Source of the DNA: Trichopria drosophilae
Taxonomy: Eukaryota > Arthropoda > Insecta > Hymenoptera > Diapriidae
Direction of reading: 5' to 3'
DNA: 64,000 bases
Assembly (NCBI GenBank): GCA_030407085.1
Contig: CM059584.1
Span: 61,581,501 to 61,645,500 of the forward strand
A model generated the notes under the pieces. The model ran no database searches. It saw nothing but the letters and a program-made list of their open reading frames with translations, and was not told where the DNA came from. Position numbers and translations under genes: made by a program. Below are positions 34,875 to 46,150 of this stretch, one piece after another; the first letter of the stretch is position 1, and every line of letters begins with the position of its first letter.

Positions 34875-36390
34875 CATGTGATGGATTTCACGTCAAATGT
34901 CCAGACAAAAAAAAAATTTTCTCCAATCGAGCCCCAATTTTTTTTATGAGTTGTACTATAGGTTAGTAATTATTCAGGAAAATATTTTTTAATTTTATTA
35001 AAAATTGGAGGAGTGGGAGGGGGTGAAAGTTTTAAACTTTTTTTATGTCACGCGCTACTTTGTGTATTTATTCCACTTAAACAAATAAATACAAAATTTG
35101 TTTCAGATATGATTTTGATAGGATTTTTCATGAACTTTCGATTGGTGCAGTCCATTTGGAATTTATTTTTTATTTTGACCAAAATTTTTGAAAATCAAAA
35201 ATAGAATTCAAGTTTTTTCGACTTTGGGCACGTTTTTTTTTTTTTTATATATTTTTAACAGAAAGCTGAGGGTTTTTCCTATAAAATACTTGAATTTCAA
35301 AACATCGTTTTTTTTTTGTTTTCGAGAAATTGAATTATAAAGATTGCGCGTCACGGCAACTCGAAGCACCAATGCACCGCGCTGCTACGCTAACGACTTT
35401 GGATTATTGCCGACAAGTGGATGAACTCGTGGCATGTTTTCTCATACATGAAACGTTATAATACAGAAATATGGTAGGAAATATGATATTTACTAAATCC
35501 CTTTATCACTCATATTGCACTGTGTCTTTTATCATGCGTTAAACTGCAATTATCCATTTATTTGATCTGAAAAGATAATTGTAAGTAACTGCACTTTTAT
35601 TGACATTCGCAAGATATTTTTTGTTTTAGATATATCTTCTTTTTTTTCTTGGGTTTAATTTTTTCATTTATTTTTGTTTTATTAAAATCAACCCACTAAA
35701 AAAAACTATTAAAATAACAGGTTTGATTGGTGTTTCTGAGAGTTTACCAGAGAATTATCCTGAACTTCCAGAAGGTTCAAAAATTTGTACAACGTGAAAG
35801 TTTGCACTTAATAACTCTGGAGAACTCAAAATTCAATCTACATATTTCTGCATTATAATGTTTCATGTATGAGAAAACATGCCACGAGTTCAGCCACCTG
35901 TCGGCAATAATCCAAAGTCGTTAGCGTAGCAGCGCGGTGCATTGGTGCTTCGAGTTGCCGTGACGCGCAATCTTTATAATTCAATTTCTCGAAAACAAAA
36001 AAAAACGATGTTTTGAAATTCAAGTATTTTGTAGGAAAAACCCTCAGCTTTCTGTTAAAAATATATAAAAAAAAAAAAACGTGCCCAAAGTCGAAAAAAC
36101 TTGAATTATATTTTTGATTTTCAAAAATTTTGGTCAAAATAAAAAATAAATTCAAAATGGACTACACCAATCGAAATTTATTTGTTTAAGTGGAATAAAT
36201 ACACAAAGTAGCGCGTGACATAAAAAAGTTGAAAACTTTCACCCCCTCCCACTCCTCCAATTTTTAATAAAATTAAAAAATATTTTCCTGAATAATTACT
36301 AACCTATAGGACAACTCATAAAAAAAATTGGGGCTCGATTGGAGAAAATTTTTTTTTTGTCTGGACATTTGACGTGAAATCCATCATATG
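34875..36390. mobile_element. Foldback element with ~550-600-bp inverted arms
   Basis: 34875-35473 is the reverse complement of 35841-36390 with about 95% identity by eye, separated by a 367-bp AT-rich spacer. The left arm has about 49 extra bases near 35095-35145. The outer ends read CATRTGATGGATTTCACGTC. Possible 3-bp GCC flank on both sides. No protein coding capacity. It sits in the 5' leader of the R1-like LINE. Confidence 0.85.
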
Positions 36391-36452
36391 CCAATCTTGC
36401 GACCGGTAGTCGGCCTTTCCCCTATCCGCCACCTGGGGACGCGACGGGTCGC

Positions 36453-37130
36453 TTGCAAGGCACTAGTTTTCCTGGAACCATTTCAGTTACTAATGGTCAG
36501 TATACACACGGAAAAGTATCCCTCCCGGTAATGCCCAATCTCTTGGATCTCACAAGCTTCCGCCAGGCATTCATCCTTGGTGATGATATGATGGTTCTTG
36601 TCCCCTTGCAGCGTTCGCGAGGAGTGTACAATTACACGTTTGCCATCCTCAGATGGATGCGTCAGCCCTGGTAAAGTCGATTTTTTAATGCCGTTGATGC
36701 ATTCTCCTCCTCGGTATCCTATTGCCAGCATGCATATAACCCCTCTCTTCAAAAACTCTGAAATTACGTTTCTACCATTTCAGCTCCATGTGTCCATTTG
36801 ATAGCTTTTGGAGTAGAACAATAGGAGACTGAATTAGCATGGTTCCATCTGTTACCTCACGTTGGAAAGAGGAATTCCAATATCCATTCGAATTTGCTAA
36901 CACTTTGATAGACTGTCTAGTAGCCGAGTGAGTGGCTTTGCCAGAGTAGATCAATTTGGCATATATCGTTGATATCAGGAAGCTATGCCAAAATGGTTGA
37001 ACTCCCTTTTTTGGTTGCTAGCCATTTTACGATGGCCTACACCTTGTCAGGATCGATGCAAATATCACTATTATTGAAAATATGTCCCCATCAAACCGTT
37101 CAGAAGAAAGCAATAATATATATCCGCAGA
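36453..37130 (-). pseudogene. Ty3/gypsy-like RT/RNase H remnant
   Basis: The minus strand carries VIVHSSRTLQGDKNHHIITK, then DECLAEACEIQEIGHYREGY, matching the gypsy RNase H block (ASRTL, E-x-NY-x-x-x-x-KE-x-LA, then RHYL-x-G). Upstream (minus) is an RT connection-like region with KVWAIVKWLATKKG. It is broken by stops and has no LTRs nearby. It is unrelated in detail to the gypsy element at 41954-46098. Confidence 0.6.
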
Positions 37131-38224
37131 CCATATACTCTGTATCATAAACAAACTTATTTTCCAATCACTTGCGGCCAAACAACGTGATTGGCATGAC
37201 ATTACAACAGATACAGTGTTGTGGAGTGATGTACCATTTTTTTGTGTTCAAAAAATATTGAATACGACCAGTAATCAAATTTTTCAATATTTCAAGATTC
37301 AATCATTTAGAGGAATTGATATAAAACATTTCTGCATTATTAGATTTTCAGAATTCAAAATTTTCGTAAATATTTTTCGCATTTTAAAAAACGTCAGTTT
37401 TAGCACTTTTCAAAAAGATTGGGGAGATGTGAAACACTCGTAAAATTCGGATATGTATTGCATAAATATTGAATTTACGAAAAATTTCACTAATATATTT
37501 TCGACCTTTGAAATTCTGAATTGACGACATTCATCGCAGAAGTTCCCTGAACCTCGATCTGCCAAAAAGTGGTTGGTTCCTCGCCGTTTTCAGATCCAAA
37601 TGTTTAAAAGTCGAAATGTTATTCTTAAAAAAATACAGGGTAAAAATAGAGAATATCGAGGCGAATCGTGTTTCAAAAAGAAAGTTTTTGATTTGAACAA
37701 TAGTTTCCATAGTAAAAAATTAAAACCATTAAAATCGTTAATCGTAAATTTCATTTCATTTTGTGATATAAATCGTCGTAACTTGAATTCTGCATAAAAG
37801 TGTTTTAATCCTTTTCACTAATACGTAATGGTCAAGCGAAGGCAACAAAGGTATACAAGTTTTACAAAGTGATTATTCATTGACATGTTCAAATTATTAA
37901 TAATAGCAGGTCGATGACTGGTAAGTTCACGGCCAAAAGTGTCGAGAAAAGTTTCGAGTTGAGGAAACTGCATTCGCTAAGACTTTTGTTCCTTATTGTG
38001 GAAAGACATTTTATGAAATGTTCAATTAGATTGGTTAAAAATTTACTAAAAAATATAATTTGTTTCACAAAACAGTTTTTTCCCACTCTATCGTATGTTT
38101 TCGGCATTTAACAGGCTTACCGTAGTTGCTTCGGCAATGGAAATCGATCTCTTCTGTACAGATGTAAAGAAATTTGATTGTTGCGTCTTTTGAACATATG
38201 CTAGGTTGTATTTAATATTGTATA
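37131..38224. other. No recognisable gene
   Basis: AT-rich; short ORFs only. Confidence 0.5.
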
Positions 38225-38376
38225 TAAGGGCGAGCACGCTTATTTACTTATTTATCTATTTCATGCTTCTGTCCTATATCTTCGTTGTACTCTGCCTTCT
38301 AATGCTCCTAGTGAGTGCGAGGCACCCTGAGTTTTAATAATAAATCAAATTAAATCGAATCAAATCAAATCAAATA
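38225..38376 (+). mobile_element. 3' end of a CR1-like LINE
   Basis: GTGCGAGGCACCCTGAGTTT, AATAATAAATC, then AATCA pentamers, resembling the other CR1-like termini in the window. No ORF sequence left. Confidence 0.45.
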
Positions 38377-39120
38377 ATACTATCTTGTGTTATATTATTG
38401 CCTTATTTAATCGCATTTTTACATTTTGCATTTTTTAATGCTTTTACTTTCACATTACCCATTTCAATAAACTATTATTGTTTATATTTCTTTACGGTTT
38501 TCTGTGTTTTAGTTTAGACATTTATTGGGCAAAGTAAAATGATTGATTAATACTGTTAAAATATTTCCCCTTTGGCATCGCAATATAATGACTATGTCGC
38601 AGATTTTTATTATTTACCTTTAATCCCGACTCCAGGTTTTTTTTCGACCCAGAGAAAATTCAAATTGTACTTTATAAATTGCACAAATGTAAGCATTTTC
38701 AATTGGCAGGACATATTTGACTAAGGTAGTCGGAGGAAAAGACATTAAAATAGCAGTCGGAACTAAGGGTTAAATTTATATTTTTTTTAACACAGTATTG
38801 AAAACCTGATGGTTAGCGTATGCATTTAGACGTTGTATATTTTGCGATCTGTAAACAACTTTAAACACAAGATTCTGTGGAAAATAATGCTATAATCGAT
38901 AATCTTTTACCTGTCGAGAACATCTGAATTGTAGAACTGCGAAGATTGTCCCTTGGGAACTGCTTGATTTCCACCAAAAGCCTGTGACACAGGAGTGGTC
39001 TATTCCTTCCGCTGACCGTAACTCATTTCTGTACAGGCACAATAACATACCAAAAATCATTTATAATACAGAAATAATTACAAAAATTATGAAAATTATT
39101 TTTTAACACTATGCGCGACG
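38377..39120. other. No recognisable gene
   Basis: AT-rich sequence upstream of the OTU-encoding transposon; may hold its 5' terminus but no inverted repeat was recognised. Confidence 0.4.
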
Positions 39121-41948
39121 TTGATGTCAAATTTTCCCAGGTTTGGCATGCATATAGGCGGAGAAAGAGAGAGATTGACAATAGTTTATGAATGCCCTTG
39201 CTGTCAGGATGTCAGATGCGTAATTATATCATCGAAATACTATAATCGCAAAAAGATGCAGAAGTTACTAAAAAACATGAAGAAAATTGGGAAATCGATT
39301 TTCCGGAGGGTCAAAGCATTCCAGAATCTCAAAGCAAAAGTGCGGCTAATGAGAATCCGATAGATTATGAACCTATAGTTTCCCCATCTTTGTATGACAA
39401 TAACAACGAAGATGATAATACAAATGGAGCTGATTATAACAAACATGTTGTATTAACTTTTTTGTATCTAATACAAAATTATTTGATGACGAAGAAGAAA
39501 AAACTGTTAAAATTATAACCGTTGTAGGTGATGGTACTTGTCCGTTTAGGTGTTTTTCTCGTAGTATCTATGGGACAGAAGCTTTTCATGGGGTAGAGCG
39601 AGATGACATTGTCCAATACGCTGTAGATAATTAGAATGAGAGTCTGGACGTGTTAGAAGCCACCTGTCAAGGATATTCATATCGCAATGTCGAGGAATAT
39701 AGATTCCACATGGGGAAATACAAAACTTATGACACTGATTTTGAAATTAGAATCTTCATCAAGTTGTTCAAATGCCGGGTACAAATTTTTCAGAAAACGG
39801 GAGAGGAATTTTTTCCTAAGTCACCTATTCTCCAATTTGAAGGCAGTGATAAACAAGAAATTGTATATTTATTATTTTCAGGAAATCCTAAAAGTGGTCA
39901 CTTTGAACTTTTAAATAAAAATCCACTTCAACGTCAATTATATTCTCCCGATCACATCATTCCAGGGGATAATAATGATTAGATGAATGTTTTAAATAAA
40001 ACTGGAAGCAGCAACTGTATCAAAGAAGATATATCGGAAGTGACTAAGGAAGTAGAGGGAAAATTCTGCATCAAGGGAAACTGGCACAAAACCTGATGTT
40101 AAAAGTATAATATCTTTCTTGGAATATTTGACGTCATAACCGAGAAAATTGCAACTAAGGATGGATATGTCAACAATGGTGCATGTCGCGATGCCATAGA
40201 TTTAGCCTTAAGAGAGGAACTATTTTGCCCGTTCCCTCTGTCATTTTATGGTGGAGTAAGAGGAAATAATATCAATTTTGTGACGTATGCGAGATGCCTC
40301 ATACGAAGTCATGCGGCATCTTTTCGATTCGACAGATACACGTCTTGAGTACCGAAAAGATGGCGTGTTCGCATACCAATACCAAAGATAGAGTATTTCA
40401 TCCTGTGAGAGGGTCAAAACGAAAAGAGCTAAAAAAATTATTAAAATACCAGTCAGCGAGGGAAATTTTCCTACAAAAGATTAAAAATTGTGATGAAGGT
40501 CTGTTTGCAGAGGGGCATCCACAAAACGTTGTTCACCAACATACTATTCACAAGATCCACTCGGAGGATGCATGTGAAAATAGACTCAAATTGAAATCGA
40601 GAGATATTGAGGATATGACACAATTGTTTATGGAATCCCACAAACTGAAAGATCCTTCAAACACTTTTCTCTGCCTTTCCAAATAATGATGTTTACAGAG
40701 AAACAATTGAACACTCTCGATAGGAACAAAATTAAATGTCTTTAATTTTGATTCCAGTGGAGCTAACGTTAGAGATCCGCAGTTTTTAGACTACAACAAC
40801 ATTTTTTATTATTCGATAGTGCACAGAGGAGTTCAATCAACGATTCCATTATGGGAGATGCTAACATCTAAACACGACATTGCGTCCATTTCTATATTTT
40901 TAAAAAAATATTCGGAACTTTATTACAGAACATTCGTAGAAAAGATATTGGAAAAGTGGCCGTTCGTTAAGGCCATTGTCGTTGATTGGAGCTGGGCACT
41001 AATGAATAGCATTAGGTTTGAATGGAATAATATTAGTTAGTTAGTTTATTTACCCATATATGAATACATAAATTCTTGAGGGTGGAGTACGCAATTTACC
41101 ATAAGTACATAGAAAGTATAAATAACAACAACAAAAATAAGGTACGTTGTACACACGCAACCAGCACACTATAGTGTAACATTAAACCAAATACACACAA
41201 ACTTACGCACACACACTCTTCATTAGTGCCATACAATAATTTACATAAAAAATAGGAAGTAAAAAACAGTTCAGAGATAATTGGATTCTTGAAATATTTC
41301 AGACCCGTCACATATTTAAAATCGAGCAGACTCAAAATTCTAAGACAAATTGTCTTCTGGTGAAGCACGAACTCACAAAGCCAAAAAGAATCTTGAGCAC
41401 GCGAGGGTCAGCAGAATTAATCAAAAAGGCCACTATATTTTCATCAGTACAATTTGACAATAGAGTGTTACGGCGGAGTAAGGATCTTGATGGGTTGGAA
41501 AGAGGGCAGTCACATAGAATATGTATTAAAGTCTCTCTACAGCCCATGTTACAAACCGAGCACGGTTCATTAGGATTGTAGGCATAAAAAGTATCTCCAA
41601 TACAGAATGAACGCGAAAATATAGTGGCCGTTCTTAATTGAACTTTAAGGCGCAAATGGGAAAGCTGGCACCGCTCTGGGGCAAGAGAGGCAAGGCCATC
41701 CGAGAATTGCCTGTATATTGGGATCTGGATCGAGTCTGACTCAAAATAGCGATGAAGATCACGGTTGCGAATGGAATAATATTAATATACAGACATACTT
41801 GGAAATGACACATAAATATGCAACCACATCAGAAAAGCCAAAAGAGATTTTATATATTTTAAGTTGCTGTGTACATATAATGCACAAAGTTGCAAATACA
41901 ATTAAGTTTCCAGAATTTTTGAAAATAAAACAATTCTTAATGAGTTGC
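39121..41948 (+). pseudogene. OTU-protease-containing transposon protein, split by a LINE insertion
   Basis: Starts with a CPCC-type finger (YECPCCQDVRCV). The OTU cysteine-protease fold follows at about 39520-39910: VVGDGTCPFRCFSRSIYGTE (catalytic D-x-x-C), YRFHMGKYKTYDTDFEIRIF, and YLLFSGNPKSGHFELL (catalytic His). Then comes an accessory region (GVRGNNINFVTYARCLI, WRVRIPIP) and a DDE-like part with VVDWSWALMNSIRFEWNN at 41000. After the LINE it continues as IQTYLEMTHKYATTS and ILYILSCCVHIMHKVANTIK, ending where the gypsy LTR begins. At least seven stops or frameshifts. A family of this layout exists in aphid and other arthropod repeats by my recollection. Confidence 0.7.
41036..41768 (-). 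mobile_element. 5'-truncated LINE fragment with 16-bp target duplication
   Basis: Flanked by GAATGGAATAATATTA at 41020-41035 and 41769-41784, a perfect 16-bp duplication. The minus strand encodes a post-RT C-terminus: PCSVCNMGCRETLIHILCDC, then PLSNPSRSLLRRNTLLS (C-x2-C, H, C). The 3' end carries an AACTAACTAACTAA tail. Removing it restores the OTU-transposon frame at W-N-N-I. Confidence 0.9.
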
Positions 41949-41953
41949 ATTCG

Positions 41954-42148
41954 TGATGTCTCGGCTTTGAGGTGCGAGAACAGACTGAAGTCTTGCCATC
42001 GCGCTCCGTGACGGTCGCGCCGTGTCGTCTCCTGGGCCTACCTGAAAGCACATCGCTTCTTATTACCGACTGCTCTGTCGGTGTCTTACTGTCTGAGTTA
42101 CGAGCGCCGAGGTTCCAAGTGGAGTATTGTAACCAGCGTGTTACAACA
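41954..42148 (-). repeat. 3' LTR of the gypsy-like element
   Basis: In minus sense it starts TGTTGTAACACGC right after a polypurine tract and ends near ...GAGACATCA, giving TG...CA ends and about 195 bp. The left edge may be 41954 or 41957. Confidence 0.65.
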
Positions 42149-42265
42149 CCCCCCTCCTTACCCGGAACCACCCGTGCGTCCATCGTACCTGGTACTCTTG
42201 CGTCAATCTGTAACTCCCATGGTACCTCGGGGCTCGTTAGTTTTCCCCCCTGAACCCTCTTTCTC

Positions 42266-43130
42266 TTACCTCTTATTTCCGGTTCGGGTCTCGGTTGGCC
42301 TCTTCGACCACCAGATCCTGAAGCGGGTGTGGCAGAGCCGCCAGTCTACCGGCCCACTCAAGGGCGTCCCCGTGCAGCGAGCAGCCACAAAAAGGGCCGC
42401 CGGCGGACTCAGTTGACGTCTCCACAGCATCGGTGGACGTAGAAGGTCTCGATGTAGGAGGGAGCGGTCCGCCGGCAACGACTGTGCGTGGGTTGTCTCC
42501 TCTACGACTTCCTCGGTCTTGTTCCCGGGCTGTGTCTTCTTCCTGTCGTGGGGATCTTTCCAATGGTGGTACAGTCGGTGGTCTTCGACTCTCCAATCCG
42601 GGAATCGCTCCGGAAATTGGGCCACCAACTTTCTTCGCCGCTGGTACCAAGTGTCTGACACTTTAACGACTCCTATCTCGTCTTCCACTCGTCATGATAG
42701 GGCGTCAGGTACGTGGTGCAAGGCACCCTTCCTATGCGTGAACTTGAAAGTCCATCCTTGCAGTTCCAGGGCCCACCGGGCAAGCCGGCCACTGGGGTCT
42801 TTCAAATTACGGAGCCATTGTAGACTGCTGTGGTCCGTAATTACCTGGAACTCGTAGCCCCCTAGATACGCCCGCAGTTTCTTCCCGCCCCACGCTACCA
42901 CGAGACACTCCTTCTCCGTTGTCGCATAATTACGTTCGGCGGCAGTGAGGGTGCGGCTTGAATAGACAATGGGGTGCTCCCCGTCGTCTTGCTCTTGGGT
43001 CAAGACCACGCCTAGAGCATAATCGCTCGCGTCGGTCTGTACGACGAACGGTCTTTTAAAATCAGGCCGTCCTAGCACTTCGGTGAGAGCCCTCTTTAGG
43101 TCTTAGAATGCCTCTTCCTGCTCTTCACCC
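42266..43130 (-). pseudogene. RNase H and truncated integrase region of the gypsy-like element
   Basis: The RNase H ORF 43078-42692 reads RPFVVQTDASDYALGVVLTQ, IVYSSRTLTAAERNYATTEK and FQVITDHSSLQWLRNLKDPS, ending in a stop at 42692. Downstream VSDTWYQRRRKLVAQFPERF, then DWRVEDHRLYHHW, is the integrase N-terminal linker. The HHCC finger and DDE core are missing, replaced by a low-complexity frame, so an internal deletion removed integrase. Confidence 0.75.
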
Positions 43131-43155
43131 CACTCCCAGGTCTCCGTTTTCTTCG

Positions 43156-44659
43156 TCAGCTTAGTAAGAGGCAGTCTTCGCTCTGCCAGATTGGGTATGA
43201 ATCGGGCATACCATCCGACCATTCCCAGAAAACGCCTGACCTTCGGGTTCTTAGGTCCAGGGTACTACTCCAATACGGATTAAGTCTTCTCTGGATCGGG
43301 ACGCAATCCTTCGCGATCGACTCGGTAACCCAGATATACTGCACTAGCAAAACAAAACTCGCACTTATCCCCGTTGACTTGCAGTTCAGCTCGGGCAGTG
43401 TCTCTAGAACTCGCCGTACCCAGATGACATGCTCTTCGAAGCTCTCGTTGACGATAATAATGTCATCCATGTAAAAGAATACATGGGGCTCGAATTCATG
43501 ACCGAATGACGAGTCCATCAACCTCTGAAAAGTGGCTGGGGCATTCGTTAGGCCGCAGGGCATCCGCTTGAACTGGAATAACCCTCGTCCAGCTACTGCA
43601 AACGACGTGATTTCCTTACTGGCCGTATCCAATGGCACCTGAAAGTAGGCCTGACTTAGGTCCAACTTACTAATGAATCTGACCCGGCGTATCTTGTCTA
43701 ATTTGCCTCCTAAGTTAAGCGGCGGATAAGCGTCTTTTTTCGTGACGGTGTTGACGTCTCGGTAATCAACGCAGAACCTATAGCTACCGTTGAGCTTCCG
43801 GATCATCACTGGCGCACTCGACCAGACGCTGTTTGATGGTACGATGATGTCTTGGATTAACATCGCGTCAACTTCTGCCTGCGCGGCTCCCAGCACGGCT
43901 GGGGAGACTCGGCGGTAGCGATGCTTGATCAGCTTGGCATCCCCGACGTCGATGGCGTGCTGAACCAATGACATAGTGCCTAACGTGGCTGGGGGCGGGA
44001 GGGCCAGCTGATCTAGCAGGTCCTTCAGCTGGTTCTCCTCAACCGTCGATACCGACGGCGCGCACTCTGCGTTAATGATGGTCTCCTGGCCCACTTCAAA
44101 GCTCTTCCAGGGACCTTCGTGGCTTCGCCATCTTGCCTTGTGGCAGTCTATTACGACGCCGAATGACTTTAGAAAGTCCATTCCCAAGATGGCGTCGTAA
44201 TCCAGCGTCTGTGTGACCCTCACGAAGATCTTTTCAGTCCGACCTCCTATCTCGATGGTCAACGGCAACCGTCCGATGATACCTGCCGAATGTCCTGTGG
44301 CACCTTTCATGGTGCCTTGGTACCCGTACGCGGTCTTTGCACAGGGCCGCTATTTTTGGTCCTACAAAGGACTTGGTGGCTCCGGAGTCGCATAGCCCTC
44401 GTACCCGCGTCCCGTTCACCACAAAGGTGAAGTAACACCTTCCGGCTTTCTTAGCTCCACCGGCCGCTACTTCTTCCTCGTCTCCTCTTGGTCTTGATTT
44501 GGGGTTTGGGATACCCCACTTTGTGTAGACGAATTTCTTTACCTCCTCCTGAAGTCTTTTCGATGAGTCGGCCGTCTCGTCCTCCAGTCTGAATTCGCAT
44601 TGGGCGGGCCAGGTTCGGAGGACCTGGTTCTTGACCCACGGTGTCCGTTTCCCGACCAC
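43156..44659 (-). pseudogene. Protease and reverse transcriptase of the gypsy-like element
   Basis: The protease motif GLCDSGATKSFVG (DSGA) is in ORF 44659-44234, the -1 frame relative to Gag. A further frame change near 44340 leads to ORF 44310-43156. That ORF holds VTQTLDYDAILGMDFLKSFG (protease end), YRFCVDYRDVNTVTKKDAYP, RFISKLDLSQAYFQVPLDTA (motif A), FKRMPCGLTNAPATFQRLMD (motif B) and VFFYMDDIIIV (motif C). RT core residues are intact, but a later frameshift destroys the connection domain (normally KCEF, then LG). Confidence 0.85.
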
Positions 44660-46098
44660 TGTGCCTCTAGATCACGGCACTGGTCGCACTCTCGGCTAAT
44701 TGTCCCTATACGTCCACACCCATGACATTGCCAGGGTTCCAGGCGCTCGCGCGCGAAGTGACCTGTTCCGCCACAAGTACAGCACGTTCGCTCCCTCCGG
44801 CTTACCAGCGCCGCCCCTCTCCTTGGACTTGAGGTCGGAGGGGTCGTGGGTGTCTGAGCCGGCGGCGGCGTAACGGGTCGTCTCTCCTCGTGGACGTAAA
44901 ATCGAGGTCCTCTCCTCGATGATGACTCGGGGCTCGTCGTGTCTCTTGACGATGCCCATCTGGCTTCCTGGCTCGTCCTCCTCGTTAAGGCCGAGTCTCT
45001 TTTTGGGCTGCCCCTTTTTCCGGATCTTCCTTTATCCTTGCAGCCGTTGCTCTTCTCGTCGGCGTGCTTCCGGTGCCTCTTCTTACGCCGGTCCTTCTTC
45101 TCTTCCATAGAGCTGCTGTCACTCTCGACTGACGAGGAAGACAACTTCTTCCGTTCGTCTCCAGTGGCGACCTTGTACAGGCTTGCCCTCGGTCCTTGTT
45201 CTTTCTTCCGGACTGGGCCTTGTTGGCGGTAGCGACTATCCCACAGGGTGGTATCGTCGTATTCCTTGCCCAGGGACTTCAACTCGGCGAAGGTAGTGCA
45301 TTCTTTTACGCTCCGATACCTTCGACAGTCCGGTCTTAGATTACGAACGACTCTTCTTAACTCTAGCATCTTCTCACCAGAGTTGTGGAACTTCTCATAA
45401 ATAGTCACCAGAATGTCGTCGTCGTCTACTTCCTCGGCGAATCTCCCCTTAACGCGCTGACTGAAGATTCTCCATGATCGGAGAGCGGCGGAGTCTTCTC
45501 GGATCCACTGTCTCGCCTTGCCCTCGAATACTCCTGGAAGCACTTTCAGTACGCCGGCTTCCTCTAGTTCGAGACAGTCGATGCACTCGCTTGTCAGGGT
45601 TAGGAAGTCCTCGACTTGACTTCCGTCGAACTTGACACCCCATGAGCGCAGTTGCTTCAGTGTGTTGCTGCCTTGGCGAGGATTGATCACTTCCACCGAC
45701 GGCTCTGATCGTCTCGTCTTTGTTGGAGCTAACGGACGTTGAACTGGCGGCCTAACTTTCGCGCCGCGTCGTCTTCGGTCGTCAGTGGACGCGAACATTC
45801 TCGGTGGTTGTGCGCTTATCTCCTCATCGGTCTCGTCTGTGAAAAGTTCCCTTCTTACCACCTTCGCCTTCTGACCTTCAGGTCGAGGTGCTATTACATC
45901 ACCCCCGCTATCCTCTTCGGGCAGTGCCCATGCTCCTTCCTCTTGATACGGGCGCGTCTTCGGATACGCGCCAGTCTTGACTCCTGGAGTCAACACACGG
46001 CTCATGGGCTCTCCTGGAACTTTCGTCTTTTCATGGCCTGTCTGCGCAACCGGTCGACGTATGGTCGTGTTTAGACACGTTGGCGCTCCCCACGACAC
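44539..46098 (-). CDS. Gag-like polyprotein of the gypsy-like element
   Basis: Uninterrupted 519-codon ORF. A basic/acidic N-terminal part precedes a retrotransposon Gag core at roughly residues 150-275 (GVKFDGSQVEDFLTLTSECI, then FEGKARQWIREDSAALRSWR and YEKFHNSGEKMLELRRVVRN). A charged Ser-rich linker is followed by two zinc knuckles near the C-terminus. Each knuckle has lost one ligand: CCTCGGTGHFARER lacks the last Cys and CHGCGRIGTISREC lacks the His. It would form the virus-like particle. The ORF overlaps the protease frame by 121 nt, with a frameshift signal at 44647. Start codon is the first ATG; the true start could be outside the preserved element. Confidence 0.8.
   Translation of the reverse strand: MSWGAPTCLNTTIRRPVAQTGHEKTKVPGEPMSRVLTPGVKTGAYPKTRPYQEEGAWALPEEDSGGDVIAPRPEGQKAKVVRRELFTDETDEEISAQPPRMFASTDDRRRRGAKVRPPVQRPLAPTKTRRSEPSVEVINPRQGSNTLKQLRSWGVKFDGSQVEDFLTLTSECIDCLELEEAGVLKVLPGVFEGKARQWIREDSAALRSWRIFSQRVKGRFAEEVDDDDILVTIYEKFHNSGEKMLELRRVVRNLRPDCRRYRSVKECTTFAELKSLGKEYDDTTLWDSRYRQQGPVRKKEQGPRASLYKVATGDERKKLSSSSVESDSSSMEEKKDRRKKRHRKHADEKSNGCKDKGRSGKRGSPKRDSALTRRTSQEARWASSRDTTSPESSSRRGPRFYVHEERRPVTPPPAQTPTTPPTSSPRRGAALVSRRERTCCTCGGTGHFARERLEPWQCHGCGRIGTISRECDQCRDLEAQWSGNGHRGSRTRSSEPGPPNANSDWRTRRPTHRKDFRRR
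44604..44653 (-). promoter_or_regulatory. Predicted -1 ribosomal frameshift element (Gag-Pol)
   Basis: Minus-strand GGGAAAC (44653-44647) is in the Gag frame as G GGA AAC. A 7-nt spacer follows, then a bulged stem: GTGGG (44639-44635) pairs with CCCGC (44608-44604) and CCAGGT pairs with ACCTGG (44627-44609 hairpin). Slipping by -1 enters exactly the protease frame. Confidence 0.75.
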
Positions 46099-46150
46099 TC
46101 TCGAACCTTGTGCCGTTATGTTAGGCGATGAGAATCGATGAAGTCGAATG

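Larger units (their letters stand above)
29175..36450 (-). mobile_element. R1-like non-LTR retrotransposon, interrupted twice
   Basis: In minus order: GC-rich 5' leader (about 36450-34640, split by the foldback at 34875-36390), an ORF1 remnant, an RT joined directly to it by an internal deletion, an RNase H region split by the DNA transposon at 29512-32642, and a 3' tail of CTAAAT repeats near 29175. RT motifs (FLDIERAFDNAS, GCPQGGVLSPL) are of the R1/I-type. The outer 5' boundary is approximate. Confidence 0.75.
41954..46098 (-). mobile_element. Ty3/gypsy-like LTR retrotransposon, 5' LTR missing
   Basis: In minus order: Gag, then protease/RT in the -1 frame, RNase H, a truncated integrase region, a polypurine tract (GGTAAGGAGGGGGG) and the 3' LTR (42148-41954). 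No 5' LTR or primer site is recognisable right of 46098; a minisatellite starts about 50 bp beyond. It inserted into the OTU-transposon, whose coding sequence stops at 41948. Confidence 0.85.

Noticed and set aside
42273..42857. Long ORFs on both strands in GC-rich sequence
   Set aside because: Shadow frames of the gypsy RNase H/integrase remnant; only the minus-strand pol frame has family motifs.
44919..46074. Plus-strand ORFs of 60-111 codons
   Set aside because: Antisense shadows of the intact Gag ORF.
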